Notes: generated from the letters alone by a model not told the origin. A DNA stretch of 64,000 bases from Lathyrus oleraceus (GCF_024323335.1 NC_066585.1:532036582-532100581); one strand, 5' to 3'. Shown: positions 32,521 through 45,170, numbered from the stretch's first letter. Numbers and translations are program-made.

Positions 32521-33711
32521 TAGATTTAATATATTGTATAAATATATATATTATTAGAAAATAATAATAAATGATATATTGTTTCATCAAAAACATGCAA
32601 TAGTTACCTAAAACAATTTGATAAAGCAATTGCAATAGCTTTCTAATATATATGATAAATCTTATAACTAAATATTTCTAATCCTTTTGTTTTTAGGCTT
32701 AAACTGATAGTCGTTTAGTTTATTGAAAAAAATTATGGTACATATCAAAGACAACAACAGTACATCGAGAGTCATTTACTTTATTGAAAAACTATAATTA
32801 TATATTAAAGTACAACTGGAAACATGCATTTTTACTGTTTTAATTGACTTGATTTTTATTTGTTTAGTATCTTTTGAGCACCAATTACAGAAGGAAATAG
32901 AGAAAAACTAAGAAAAGTCATAGCTGATTGTCATGATGACATTCAGATCATCCACGTTCCAGATTTTTCTCAATTGCTACTTCCACAATTCTGAATGTTC
33001 TATACGATTTCTTCTCGATCTTAGCCACTTACAGAGTGAGAGTTTTCTTATAAGTAGTTACTTAATAAATTGAACCAGGATCCAACTTTACTAACACTAG
33101 AACTACTCATTTTAAAGCATAAAAATTTGGCATTGAAATTTTAATTCTTAGAGTTATTTTTCTGCACTGTTAGAGTTACTTTGCTACTGCTTTTACATTT
33201 TGATTTGCTATATTTGAAATAAAGTCTCCTTTCGGAGCCATTTATTTATTTGATTCAACTTTTTTTTTTATTTACTTCTTTAATTATGTATTCACAAAAA
33301 GTGTGATGTTTATGTTTATTCGGTATGTCTGAGTATTCTTATTGAGTCCAAAGCGTGATGACCGTTATACCGACCGAAATCTTTTAAATTACATGCTTAT
33401 TAAATTATAATCAGAATTAAATTTATGTTCTGAAAATTCTATTTTTAATTCAAAGCTTGACTACTAAAGTAGAAACACCGAAACACCGTTTATACGTCGA
33501 AAGAACGAAAATGATCTTGGACTTAGAAAATTCAGATTTTTAATTATCAAATCGCAAAAGAATTATTAATTAATTAAGAACTTTCTGTAATTTAAACTTG
33601 TAGTTTCGCACTACGAACGTAGACAATTACAGGTTTAAAATCTGTTAATAGACGGGTGTAAGAAGACAATATTTTTAATTTACTTTTTTCAACAAAAATA
33701 ATGTTCACATT
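32521..33711. other. AT-rich spacer with one weak exon-like open segment
   Basis: Mostly unremarkable A/T-rich DNA. At 32878-32994 a 38-codon frame ends in TGA and encodes REKLRKVIADCHDDIQ followed by IIHVPDFSQLLLPQF. That composition looks like real protein, and an acceptor-like CCAATTACAG lies at 32881-32890. It could be a last exon of an unidentified gene or chance. Confidence 0.25.
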
Positions 33712-33716
33712 ATGAT

Positions 33717-34718
33717 TGATCAATGCATTTTGATGCACATTCTTCTACTATTGTACTTAGGCAACTCTATAGTTTATTCTATTATTTTTACTATTTTTGT
33801 GTATTTTTATATTTAAGTTTATTTTTGGTTTTATTTTATTTTCGTACTTTATTTTCAGCATAAACAGTTATTTGATACATTGTCACTATGCAGATCATAA
33901 CTTGAGATACAAGAATTAGATAGATGCCTTCTAATATATGTTGGAAAGCTGAGAGAAAGAGCTACACGTTTTATGTTGAATCAAAAGCTTATTCGGAGTG
34001 AAAGAGGGTCGAATAATTCTTTAAATTTCCGTACTTAGTTAAAATAGTTAATTTGTGTCAGTTTTTATAATTTTTGGGTCGGATCCCATAAGAGCATGTA
34101 TTTCCCTTTTATTATATTAAGTCTTTCACTACTACAAGAATCCTATTCTGAATTTTGACGATATAATATTGCTTAGACAATTTCATGAAGAACTAAAGTT
34201 CACAAGGTTGATCTGCTGTAATCGGTTTCCGCCGATACTTTCAAGTTTCTTAATTTTCAATCAAATGTGTTTTCCCTTTCAATATTTTGTTATATGTCTT
34301 GTATGCTCTATTCAAGTTCTATAGAGTATGTCTTCCATAATCACGATTGCTTAATTCGAGTGTACATAACTCGTTTGCTTAATACGGAATCTGTTTGCTT
34401 AATTCAGAAATTAGGAACGCATATCATATATTAGTATTAATGCGCTTGTTATTGTTACTCTAATCGAAAAGGATTAGAATCCACTTAGGGCGTGAAAATT
34501 ATATTAACCAATGATAAGTTAGGAAACTAAATTAGTAGATCAACTTCTTTTATAATCACTTTTCATAATCACTTATTCTAAATCGAATCGAAACCCCCCT
34601 ATTTTGTTTTCTTATTTGGTTAATTTGTCAAGAGTCTTTGTGATACGATACTCGAGGTGTCGCTTTCTGTTTACTATATTTTATTACTCTGTTTTGACCC
34701 GTGTGCGACAACAGATCA
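33717..34718 (+). repeat. LTR1 of the Athila-type array, with adjacent PBS
   Basis: A 1002-bp LTR beginning TGATCAATGCATTTTGATGC and ending CAACAGATCA. The PBS at about 34721-34738 (TTGCCGCCGTTGCCAAGG) is one or two steps from the tRNA-Asp type. It is much closer to LTR3 than to LTR2. Confidence 0.87.
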
Positions 34719-35149
34719 AATTGCCGCCGTTGCCAAGGGACTCTTTGATAATATTAACTAATTTTAGAATCCTAAATTTGAGTCCTGTTAGTATTTTGTT
34801 TTGTTTTGTTTTATTTTTTGTTTGTTTGTTGATTTTCAGGGTTGCAGTATAATGGTATAACTATCTCGCAGCCTATCAGGTGACTTTGTAAGCGACTATT
34901 CTGAGTTGCTCCAAAAAATTTCTAGAAAATCAGAAAAAACTCAAGAAATAGTATTCCCTTTGAAGAAATTTCTAAGGGACTTTGACCCTCAAAGTCACAA
35001 ATTCCTTATTTTTCTATTTTATTTGATTTATTTTATATTTTTATATTCTCAAAAAAATCCAAAAAAAACTTGTAGATTCGTTATTTGCTTTTTAGTTAAA
35101 TTTTCATAATTTTTAGATTTTATTTTAATCGTTCACTACGCCAAAAATG

Positions 35150-35515
35150 ACTTTTAACAGCGCATCTTAGACAACGCTTTTAAACGAAAGCGCTGTCTAA
35201 GGTTAAAATTAAAATAAAACACGGAAAATGTTCCAAAAAAATAATGAAAGCGCTGTCTAAGGGGGGGGTCTTAGACAGCGCTTTCTAAAAGCGCTGTCTA
35301 AGACCCCCCCTTAGACAGCGCTTTTAGAAAGCGCTTTTAAATATAGACCTTAGTCAGCGCTTTTGATAAAGCGCTGTCTAAAGTCTTTAAATTAAAAAAA
35401 AATTAAAACCAAAAGCGCTGTCTAAGGGGGGGTTTAGAAAGCGCTTTTGGAAAGCGCTGTCTACGGCATACCTTAGAAAGCGCTTTCCACAAAAGCGCTG
35501 TCTAAGGTCTAATTA
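35150..35515 (+). repeat. Left subterminal repeat array of CACTA-1
   Basis: About ten copies of AAAGCGCTGTCTAAGG or its complement, often as facing pairs that can fold into hairpins around short G or C runs. In known CACTA elements such subterminal repeats bind the TNPA-type protein. The partner array is at 41080-41490. Confidence 0.88.
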
Positions 35516-36527
35516 AAATAAAATTTCAGACTCCAAAACATAACAGCGCTTTTCGTTCTCTGTTCTTTTGTTTTCCCTCCTACGAACGTTGAAACCCTAT
35601 CAGCGAAAACCATAACAGCGAACACGAATACACTTCCATTTTTCGGTTTCAATCATTGAACGTGTTTGAAGAATCGTACGTGTCTCGACATTTGGGTGTT
35701 GACTTCGTTTTTCGTTTCTACTGTTCTTCATTTCTTGCGGTATGTTCTTCAATATTTCTTCATTTCTTCGTTTCTACTGTATAATCTTGTTGAGAATGTT
35801 GAGAATGTTTATAATCTTGTTGAGAATGTTTATAATCTTGCGGTAGTTTACTAATGTTGAGAATGTGCATAATCTTGTTGACTGAGTTTAGTGTATTATT
35901 CTTGTTGAAGTTGTTTTGATTCATAAAAACTGAGTTTAGAAGTTGACAATAGAAAAATGTTGATGTTTGTAAGGAAAACAATAAGGTACATTGTTGTTGT
36001 TATGTTTGATTAGAAAACTGAGTTTGTAAAAACTGAGTTCATAAGGTACATTGTTGTTGTTATGTTTGATAAGTAATAATGTTGATAATAGAAAAATGTT
36101 GATAATAGAATAATGTTGATAAGAGAAAAGTAATGGAAGAAAAAGTTTGATTCTTGTAATAGAAAAAATGAAAGTGATGAGGTAATTAAAGTTGTTATGT
36201 TTGATAAGTAATAATGTTGTAATAGAAAATTAAAGTTAGTTATAGAAAAATTAACGTGTTATAGGTATAGTTATAGGTATATTGTAATAGAAAAAGTTTG
36301 ATTCTTGTAATATAAAAAATGAAAGTGATGAGGTAATTAAAGTTGGTATATTGGCGTATCGGATACGTTATTGAAGTTTATATTAACATTGGTTATGTAT
36401 AGGTTTTTGAAGTTTAAAATGAATTGAACTTTATAATTGTTAGGATATTCAAAGATACTACCTTAGTTATGTATTTTCGTCTGGAGTTCAATCGATTGGA
36501 CTCCCCAGAGCTCAGATTTTCGACAAA

Positions 36528-37441
36528 ATGGAAGGTAAAAAATTAATTGGGAATAAAATTGTGACAATATCAAGGGATCAACGGGATCAAGTTCATTTGT
36601 ATGTTCTGCACAATAATAATGAGGTTGAGCCATATGTTGAAATGCACAAGGATGTACTCCGAAGGTTAAATCCGAACAGAAATGAAAATTGGATAGTTAT
36701 AGAGCACAATCAAAGTTTCATACAATGGTTGAAGGATCATATTTATTTGAAGCGCTCTTCAGATCCTTCTTCGGTAACAGAAAGGTTGAGATGTTTGGCA
36801 TATGGTCCAAGTTTGCATGTGTTTTCTCATAGCGCATATTCAATTAATGGATACACATTTTATACCAAAGAACAAGATGATAAGAGTACTATGCAAAATA
36901 GTGGTGTCACCGTGCTAGCTGAAGCAATGCATATATCAAGTATGAAGGACTTAAACCCCAAATATGCAAATTTGTCATATTTGGAGTTATTGAGCACATT
37001 TGGGTGTTTGATTACGAGAAGTTTCAGATTCCCATCTTTGGTTGCAAGTGGGTGAATAGTAGTGGCATACGAATGGATAAGTCTGGATTTTTGCAAGTTG
37101 ATCTTACTAGGGTGGGGTACAAAGATGAACCTTTTATTCTAGCATCTCAAGCTAAACAAGTGTTCTATGTGAATGACCCGAAGAGTACAAAATGGTCTAT
37201 AGTGCTTTTCTCTAACAAAGTGATTGATGATAGTGGTGTCGATCAATGTGATATTGATGTTGAGAATGAGTCATGCATTAGACGGAATGAGTTGAATAGA
37301 AATGGTGAAGTTGAGGATCTTATACCGGATGAGTCATATATAAGAAACGATCATAATGAGGGAATTTGGATCAATTCATCCGTACGCATTGCTAAGAAAC
37401 AAGTGATTAATATTCCAACAAAGAAAAGAAAGAGATGTTAG
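36528..37441 (+). pseudogene. CACTA TNP2 C-terminal (DUF4216) remnant in CACTA-1
   Basis: The translation resembles the end of a CACTA TNP2 transposase: VEPYVEMHKDVLRR, the EHNQSFIQWLKDHI motif, NGYTFYTKEQDD, MQNSGV, then in another frame DYEKFQIPIFGCKWVN, DEPFILASQAKQVFYV and KWSIVLFS. The two frames join at about 36981, where one base seems to be missing. The catalytic part of TNP2 is absent. It lies within the probable 5' UTR intron of the next gene. Confidence 0.75.
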
Positions 37442-37606
37442 TGACTTAGGTAAATTATCCATGGTTTCTTTATTTTTTTTTTCAATTGTTTTGATTATAA
37501 GTTATATGTGATAATGCATGATTTCTTTATTTTTTTGTTTTCAATTGCTTTGATTATAAGTTATATTTGATATTTGATGGTTTCCTTGGTTTATTACAGG
37601 TTAGAC

Positions 37607-40600
37607 ATGGCTGATGACCAACATGAGGAAGTTAGTAAAAAAGTATCCGCGGAAGAAGAAATTCGAAGAGGCATCACAGTAATGAGAAGGGTGGTCCAAG
37701 GAAGATCTCGAGGCATCATACTAGATGTCTATTGGAACAACCAGGGACAGCTTATAGAACCTAATGGGCATACCTTAACTAGTTTTATCGGTGCACTAGT
37801 AAGGAATGAAATTCCCATTACATGTGATGATTGGAGAAACAAAGAGCTGAATGAGTCCAAAGAAAAAATTTGGAGTGAGATAAAGGTACAATCATTTGGC
37901 CCTTAATTATACGGTATCAATTATGTTTTTTCAATTACCGATACTAACTATCAATCTGTATGTTTTTCTTAGCGATGTTTTAACATCGAAGAAGAAAGAA
38001 GAGGTTTTTGTATGAAATTGGCCGGAAAGCTTCTAAGAGGGTTTCGGACATTTTTATCATCCAAGTTCCTTAAGGATGCGGATGGTAATTTTGTGGATGC
38101 GGAGCTTCCTAAAAAATATGAAAGTTTGATATCGGCTGAAGAATGGGAAGCTTTCAAATCCAAAAGACAAGACCCGGTTTTTCAAAGAATAAGTGCTACA
38201 AATCGGGAAAGAGCATCAAGTCCCGCATATCCGTACCGAAAAGGACGTGTCGGATATGGACGCTTAGAACAATCCATGGTAAGTATTTATAAATTGCGAT
38301 AACAAATTTGTTCATCATATATTAGTTTTATCTGATCAAATTGTATGACTTAATGTGTAGCTGCAGAAGGAGGAAAGTTCAGAAACATCTCTTCCTGCAC
38401 ATGTTTTGTGGAAGGAAGCCCGTGTGGGCAAATCTGGAGTTCCTCAAGAAGAAGTTTTACACGTATACCAAAAATGTGTAAGTATAACATTTTTTCATTA
38501 ATTGAATAACATTTTTATACACAAATATTTGACAAGTATACAGTATTCATCTGATTTTTCAGGAGGAGCTATCTCAGTCTTTATCTCCCGATGATACTAA
38601 GGGCATACTTAGTCGGGCATTAGATGTCCCTGAGTATTATGGTCGGGTGAGGGGTAAGGGATTTGGAGTCACTCTGACCTCCCTGAGTATTAAAAAAGGA
38701 AAGGCTCCTAGTAATCGGGAGCTTCATGCAAGATTGGAAGCCATGCAAGCTGAGCTTGATGCATTGAGGAGAGAAAGAGAGGCTAGCGCCTCAACAGTAT
38801 ACAGAGATGCTTCGGACAAAGACAGTATCAACTGTACCTTTCAGCCGAACATTCCAGAGGTAATTACATATAATTGTCTTAAATTGAACTATTTGCTTAA
38901 ATTATGTATTTGACATATATACACATTAACGATTTCTTGTTATTATTGGTTTTAGGGCATTTCCCATTGTCAGCTGTATTTGTCGTCACCATACTATCGG
39001 ATGGTTGGCAAGGGAAAAGTGCATAACGTTAGCGGAGTATTACTCCACACTAGAGAGTTCCCTGCTGGATGTTTGAAGGTATCAGTTGATATTGCAGTTG
39101 AGCCGAATGCAGCATTACCATATCCTAGCGATGATTCGGATGCAACAACGGTGCACGAAGCAGTAGGTTCGTTTGTTGCATGGCCGACAAACCTCATATG
39201 CGTAGGATATGAGGTATGCTTAAAACTTATGTTAACTTTAATGTGTATATTCAAAGTTTAAAATTTATGCTTAAAATTTTACTTACATATTTTCCTTGGT
39301 TATGTTAAATAGACTCCCACAAAATCCAAATCAAAAGATAATGCGATTCCACGGCATACCGAGTCCACGGTTTCAAGAAAAGAGGTAATATACAATTATA
39401 TGACATATATTCATGGAAGTTGTTACATTCTTAATTTGATCTAACTATTTATATGACATGTAGCTTCAAGAAAATGAGGTTAGCAATGCCTCCGCACAAC
39501 AAAAAAAGGAGGTTAGCAACGCCTCCGCACGGGTAAAAAGTTCTGGTGCTAAGAAGACCGTAGCTAGGAAAAAACCTACCACCAAGTATAGGTCGTGCCT
39601 CAGGACATTTCTAGAGATGACCGATATACCGACCGGAGGTGTTCGGAATGTACATATGGAGGTAGGGATTTTCGGCTTTGATTACGACCAAATGATTGGT
39701 AATGAAGACTTCATGCAAGTTTTTAGTCATGAAAAAATCGGCGTCACCGTTGTCAATACATATATTAGGTAAATCCGGTCTACTTTGCTTTATTAATTAA
39801 ACAACTTATGTTAATGATGTTTACTTTATGTTAATCCGGTTTACTTTATGTTTCAAAAGAGGTGTTAATGATGTTTTTATATTAGGTTTTTGTATGACAA
39901 ATTGATGCGCCCCAATGGTTTGGACGTGTCATTCGGATTCTTAGCACCCGCGACCGTCAACTTAGGTTTAATCTTAAGTAGACCGGATACCGTGACGGAG
40001 TACGTTCTTCGGATCCTCATGGACAATAAAGATGCGGAGAAGTTGTTTTTTATACCGTTTAATACCGGGTTAGCATTTCATTCTAAATTCATCTATTATA
40101 ATTATTTTCCAAGTTACCATCTAACATTTGCCTAATCATTACAGTGGACATTGGTTGTTGCTCGCAATCAATCCTATCCGAGAAATTGTGTATTATCTTG
40201 ACTCGTTAGGAAATGATTGGACAACATACCCGGATATGAAGGTCCTAATTGACACGTAAGTGAGAATGTTCAAAAATTTTCTTAGTTTATGTGAATTGTT
40301 CTAATTGCTTCATTTTTATTTTATTAGCGTCCTACAAGCTTTTCGGGCCCAACGAGATATCCAAACCTCAAGGAGGGGCGTCAACTCCATTACATGGATT
40401 AAAGTGGCGGTATATTTTAATTACCACATTTTTTTTATATTAGTGATGACACTTGATAAAACTTAGGATTTATAATCCATATTTTTTTTTTCATATGTAG
40501 TGTCCTCAACAACGTAATCAAATAGATTGCGGGTATTTCATGTTGAGGTTTATGCGAGATACTCTTGCTTTAGGCCGATTAGAGATTCCCACCGATGTAT

Positions 40601-40796
40601 GTATTTCTAACTTATGAGTTATTTTTATATTTACACATATCTCATATAATTAAATAGTTGGAATTAATTCAAAATATGTTATATTATTATGTAGTACTTT
40701 GAGGAATTCAAGTGTGCATTTTATACAAAGGATCAAGTGGACGAAATCAAAGAGGAGTGGTGTCAATTCATGATAGAGCTCAATATTTGTTCATAA
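37607..40796 (+). CDS. CACTA-1 gene: Ptta/En/Spm-like N-terminus fused to Ulp1 peptidase
   Basis: Twelve exons, all GT/AG: 37607-37885, 37973-38278, 38361-38477, 38563-38859, 38956-39213, 39313-39384, 39464-39768, 39886-40068, 40145-40255, 40328-40409, 40501-40596, 40695-40796. They join without a stop to 735 aa. Residues about 20-230 resemble the plant Ptta/En/Spm transposase family (NRERASSPAYPYRKGR, YGRVRGKGFGV). A Lys/Ala-rich linker and short coiled coil (about 285-315) follow. The C-terminus is a C48 peptidase: His608 (GGHW), Asp625 (YYLDS), Gln674 and Cys680 (IDCGYF). The His-Asp distance of 17 and Gln-Cys distance of 6 match yeast Ulp1. The substrate is unknown; deSUMOylation is inferred from the fold only. 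Confidence 0.87.
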
Positions 40797-41079
40797 ATTT
40801 GTGTAATTAATGTGTACATTTGTAGTATATGTAATGACTTGTAAATGTGTACATAAATTTGTATATATTTTGATACATTTAAGGCAAAATTGGTTTGAAT
40901 TGGTATATATATATATATATTTGTTAGCCAAAAATTGGTAGAAAAAAGACCAAAATGGCATATATAAAATGTGATAATTGTCTGTCAAAATCTGGTTGAA
41001 AACAGGTAGAAATTCTGGTTTATAAACCTGGAAAAAATGTGGTTTAAAACAAAAGCTTCAAAAAATTTCGTATACCTTA

Positions 41080-41490
41080 GACAGCACTTTTGTAAAAAGC
41101 GCTGTCTAAGGGGGGGATTAGAAAGCGCTTTAGGCAAAAGCGCTGTCTAAGGGGGGGGCTTAGACAGCGCTTTTTGAAAAGCGCTGTCTAAGGTATACCT
41201 AAAAAAATTAAAATAGGAGGGTCTTAGAAAGCGCTTTTGGCCAAAGCGCTGTCTAAGGGGGTGGGGCTTAGACAGCGCTTTTCAAAAGCGCTGTCTAAGG
41301 TATACCTAAAAAATTTAAAATAAGAGGGTCTTATAAAGCGCTTTTGGCCAAAGCGCTGTCTAAGGGTGGGGGCTTAGACAGCGCTTTTAAGATTTAAAAA
41401 AGCGCTGTCTAAACCTTTAGCAGCGGAGGTTTAGACAGCGCTTTAAAGCGCTGTCTAAGGCTAAAAAAAGCGCTGTCTAAGGTCTTGTTT
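41080..41490 (-). repeat. Right subterminal repeat array of CACTA-1
   Basis: About twelve more copies of the AGCGCTGTCTAAG motif in both orientations, within a longer 90-bp periodicity (AAAATAAGAGGGTCTTA-like joints near 41210 and 41320). It ends at the terminal CACTA motif. Confidence 0.88.
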
Positions 41491-41673
41491 GTTGTAGTGG
41501 TTTTTGCATTAGATTTTAATAGTGATTTTAATAGTTTGATTTGATAGTGATTTGATTATGTGTTAATTTCATTTTGATTTTGATTTTGATTATTGATTTT
41601 ATATCATATTTGATAGTAATTTTATTTGATTCTATATTGATTTGATTCTGATTTTGAATTTAATAATCATATC

Positions 41674-41762
41674 ATGACGAATCAAAATAGAATCTTAAGA
41701 GAACTTGTTGCAGCTGATTCACTTTTTGCTAATATCACTTCTTTGTTTGATTTTGATGACAA
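41674..41762 (+). pseudogene. Athila-type gag start, truncated against LTR2
   Basis: MTNQNRILRELVAADSLFA then breaks off directly into LTR2 at 41763. It is the first 30 residues of the gag at 43041. The junction shows that the rest of this internal region was lost. Confidence 0.75.
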
Positions 41763-42776
41763 TGATCAGTGCATTTTGATGCACATTCTTCTACTATTCT
41801 ACTTAGGCAACTCTATAATTTATTCTATTATTTTTACTACTTTAGTGTATTTTTATATTTAAATTTATTTTTATTTTATTTTATTTTCGTATTTTATTTT
41901 CAGCATAAATAGTTATTTGATATCTTGTTACTATACAGATTATAACTTAAGCTACGAGGATCGGATTGATACGTTATAATATGCGTTGGAAAGATGAGAG
42001 GATAAACTAAAAGTTTCATGTTGAAATCAGAAGCTGATTCCGAGTGAAGAAGACTCGAATAATTCGTTTTATTTCCAGACTTAAGAAAATACTTAGTTTT
42101 TGGGCCGATTTTGTATTTTTTTCGGGTCGGTTGCTATTAGGCCCAAATTCCCTTGCTCTATTTAAACAACTTAGTAGTTTTAGGATTGGGGGGATTCAAA
42201 ATTCAGGAAATAGAGAATAGGGAATATAAATACCATGGAGAGCTAATCCCCAAAGAGTTGATCTGCTGTATTCGAATTCCACTTTTAGGTTTTATTTAAT
42301 TTCAGTTTAATTTCGATTTCTTTTCAGTTCTTCCTATAAACTCGTTTGCTTAATTCAATTAATTTCTTTTGCTTAATTCGATTGTTTCTTATAGGATAGA
42401 GTTGATTAAATTTGATTATTTGTACGATTCTTAACTATAATCACGTTAGTGTAGCTTTTTCGTTATCATGTTTGATTAAGTCGCGTTTGCTTAATTCGCG
42501 CCTGCTTAAATCCGTTTGCTTATCATATAATACCAATTGCGCTTGTCAGTGGGTATTGTAATCGAATAAAATTGAATCCTCTAGGGAATTGAAATTATAA
42601 GAATCGATAATAAATCGGAAATCGATATAATAGATTAACCTATTTATCAATTTTGCTTTTACCTTTAATCATCTTTGATTTATGTTTTGAACCTTAAAAA
42701 CCTCATTCTTTTTATTCATTTGGTTATAACATTCAAGAGTCCTTGTGATACGACATTTGAGTGTCGCTTCCGTTTG
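41763..42776 (+). repeat. LTR2 of the Athila-type array, 3' end truncated
   Basis: It begins TGATCAGTGCATTTTGATGC. It follows LTR1 and LTR3 for its first 180 bp or so, then diverges in the middle third, and resumes with CAAGAGTCCTTGTGATACGA. It stops near GTCGCTTCCGTTTG, where LTR1 and LTR3 have about 55 bp more, and joins leader sequence with the PBS missing. Confidence 0.8.
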
Positions 42777-43040
42777 GTTATTTGATTTATTTTCTATTTT
42801 TATATTCTAAAAAAACCAAAAAAACTTGTAGATTCGTTATTTAATTTTTAGTCAAATTTTTAGATTTTATTTTAATTGTTTTTGCATTAGATTTTATTAG
42901 TGATTTTAATAGTCTGATTTGATTATGTGTTGATTTTATTCTAATTTTGATTTTTATTATTGATTTTATATCATATTTGATAGTGATTTTATTTGATTCT
43001 ATATTTATTTGATTCTGATTTTGAATTTAATAATCATATC

Positions 43041-43331
43041 ATGACTGATCAAAATAGAATCTTAAGAGAACTTGCTGCAGCTGATTCACTTTTTGCTGAT
43101 TTCCCTTCTTTGTCTGATTTTGATGACACTTATACTTATGATGTTTTCACTGATACCTATTTATGTTCAATTTATGCTGAAATTGAAGTTGCTTTACAGG
43201 TTGATATTTCTTCTGAGATTTCTACTCACAAAGTTGATGTTGTATATGTAAATGTAGTTCCTGCTGCCAAAATTTTACCATCCATTGAGCAAACATCTAC
43301 TTTAGAGCTAAAGTCACTCTCTGTATTTTAG
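43041..43331 (+). pseudogene. Athila-type gag N-terminal fragment
   Basis: An open frame begins MTDQNRILRELAAADS, a typical Athila gag start, and ends in TAG at 43329-43331. It continues after a few codons with sequence from the gag-pol boundary (TLELKSLS), so most of gag and the protease have been deleted. Confidence 0.75.
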
Positions 43332-43383
43332 AATTTAATGAAAATTTTCCTGTGATAATTTTATTTAAATTTGAATTTGAACA

Positions 43384-43640
43384 GGAACAAAAGTTGTTAC
43401 AAGTATTGAGGGAACATAAAAAGGCAATTGGATGGACCTTGACTGAAATTCCTGATATTAGCTCATCAATATGTATGAATCAGGTCTTACTTGAAGATGG
43501 AGCAAAAGTAGTGAGGCAGCCCCAAAGGCGGTTTAACCAATTTATCTTGGATGTTATGAAAAATGAGATCTATATTGTACCAGAGGACAAAAAGAAGACC
43601 ACTTTCGTTTGTCCATTCGATACTTTCACCTAAAGAAGAA
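43384..43640 (+). pseudogene. Athila-type reverse transcriptase N-terminal fragment
   Basis: It contains EQKLLQVLREHKKAIGWTL, ICMNQVLLEDGAK and VRQPQRRFNQ, the entry to the Ty3/gypsy reverse transcriptase domain. It ends after a DKKKTTFVCPF-like segment. The catalytic palm motifs are absent. Confidence 0.78.
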
Positions 43641-45155
43641 TGGTTTTGGATCCAGGAATAAAAAGTGAAGGAACCGATAAAAATTTCAAAGTCAATAGAC
43701 ATCGTCTTAAGCTACTCCATGAGAGTCCCACTTTGGAAGAAGATACTGTAAAAGAGATCTCTTTGAGAAAGGTTATTTATGCTGTCATTTATCTGCCTTG
43801 ACTCCTCGAGTGTGTTCTTTCATATCTCTCTTCTCTCTTATTTTATACTTATGTTCTTTCATTGAGAATAATGTGTGTCTTAAGTGTGGGGGAAGGAATC
43901 ATTTACTTGTGTGTCTTCTTGTTTTTCATTTACTTACTTGTTTTATTTTATTTTTAAAATGACATGGTTTTTCTGTGGCTTTCGAGTTGCAATTGTGAGT
44001 ATTTTCTCTATTCTCTTGATTAAAGACTTATGGTGTGACATGATTGATTCTTTTTGTGCATTCTTAGTATGATATGTAGGACTAAACTCTAAATTATACA
44101 TTATTTTTGGTAGATCAATTAACCTTGTGAGATTTTGAGCCTTTTAATGAATAACATTCAAAAATCCATATCTTTCTTTCTTGTGTGTTTCACTCATGTT
44201 TGTTAGTCTCTAGAACTTGAATTGACTCTTGTTGAAACTTTTTATTTACTTATGCATATTGATATGATAAAGACAACTTGTTTTTTTTTACAGTAGCCAA
44301 AAAGATAACCCTAAATAATACCATCTCTTGTTTGAAAACCTCTTTGAGCCTATTATCTCATTCTTTGTTTAAACTCATTACAAGTATGGAAGTGAAAAAC
44401 AATGTTATCACTCATTCATTAGATTGAAAGAGTCTTGTTGGAGTTGTGTGGGGTTGAATAATTATAGTGTGATATTTGATTTAAAAAAAGTTGGCAGAAC
44501 AAAAGAAAAAATTGAAAAAGAAAAAAATTTAAAAAAAATTGAAAAACAAATTGAAAAAGAAAAGAAGGATGTCATTAAATATTGCTTCTGATCAGAAAAA
44601 GAAAAAAAAAAGAAAAAAAAGAAAAAAGAGAAGAAAAATAGTTGAGAAATTGTTGTTTAAAAGTTAACGCAATATTTTTAGTTCAACTCCCACAAATCTT
44701 TCAATTTTCTTTTGACCCTTTAAATTTTAGACTAGTACCTCCTTAGGATTTATCTCACTCGTATCTTGGTCAAGTTACAACCGAATAAAAGTACTTTGGA
44801 TCTTTGCGTGCTTGTAATTCAATTGTGGATGTTAGAGTCTTTTCAAGCTTATGGTAGTACTTTCTTTCATGATGTGCTTTGAGTGTAAACAGTCTACCTA
44901 AACACTTAAGAGTTGAGTGAATTTTATCTTGTGACGATCTTGCTGCTTTTGATGTACTCTTTGGTAATCTGTTTTTCATATTTGCTTTAAATTTAACAAA
45001 AAAGTTACTTACTAATGTCATTTTCTTGAAGCTTAGACTTAAAGTTTTGCTTGCACATTGTATCTTGATAACCTTTGGAATTGCATGTTTTGTTTATTCT
45101 TCTTTTTTCTGTTTTGAGTTTTGCATTTATAATTTTGCTCGGAGTGCAAAAGTTC
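43641..45155 (+). other. Non-coding 3' internal region of the Athila-type array
   Basis: No domain was seen. A polypurine-like AAGTGTGGGGGAAGG lies near 43878, and an A/G-rich low-complexity stretch at about 44490-44640. The true polypurine tract is at 45156-45170. Confidence 0.45.
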
Positions 45156-45170
45156 AAGTGTGGGGGAATT

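Larger units (their letters stand above)
35134..41499 (+). mobile_element. CACTA-1: CACTA element with a Ulp1-like gene
   Basis: A 6366-bp element starting CACTACGCCAAAAA and ending with the complement of CACTACAACAAAC. The 3-bp duplication GTT lies at 35131-35133 and 41500-41502. The paralogous leader near 42880 has the same sequence without the element, confirming the ends. Both ends hold arrays of AAAGCGCTGTCTAAGG. Inside are a broken TNP2 tail and an apparently complete multi-exon gene with a Ulp1-type peptidase. Confidence 0.93.

Noticed and set aside
35150..35515. CRISPR-like array of regularly spaced palindromes
   Set aside because: The repeats face both ways, spacers are irregular, and a CACTA terminus with 3-bp duplication lies next to them; the DNA is a plant nuclear genome. 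They are CACTA subterminal repeats.
36528..37055. Independent 175-aa gene
   Set aside because: It is the first part of a TNP2 tail. The DUF4216 motifs continue in the next frame after a one-base loss near 36981.
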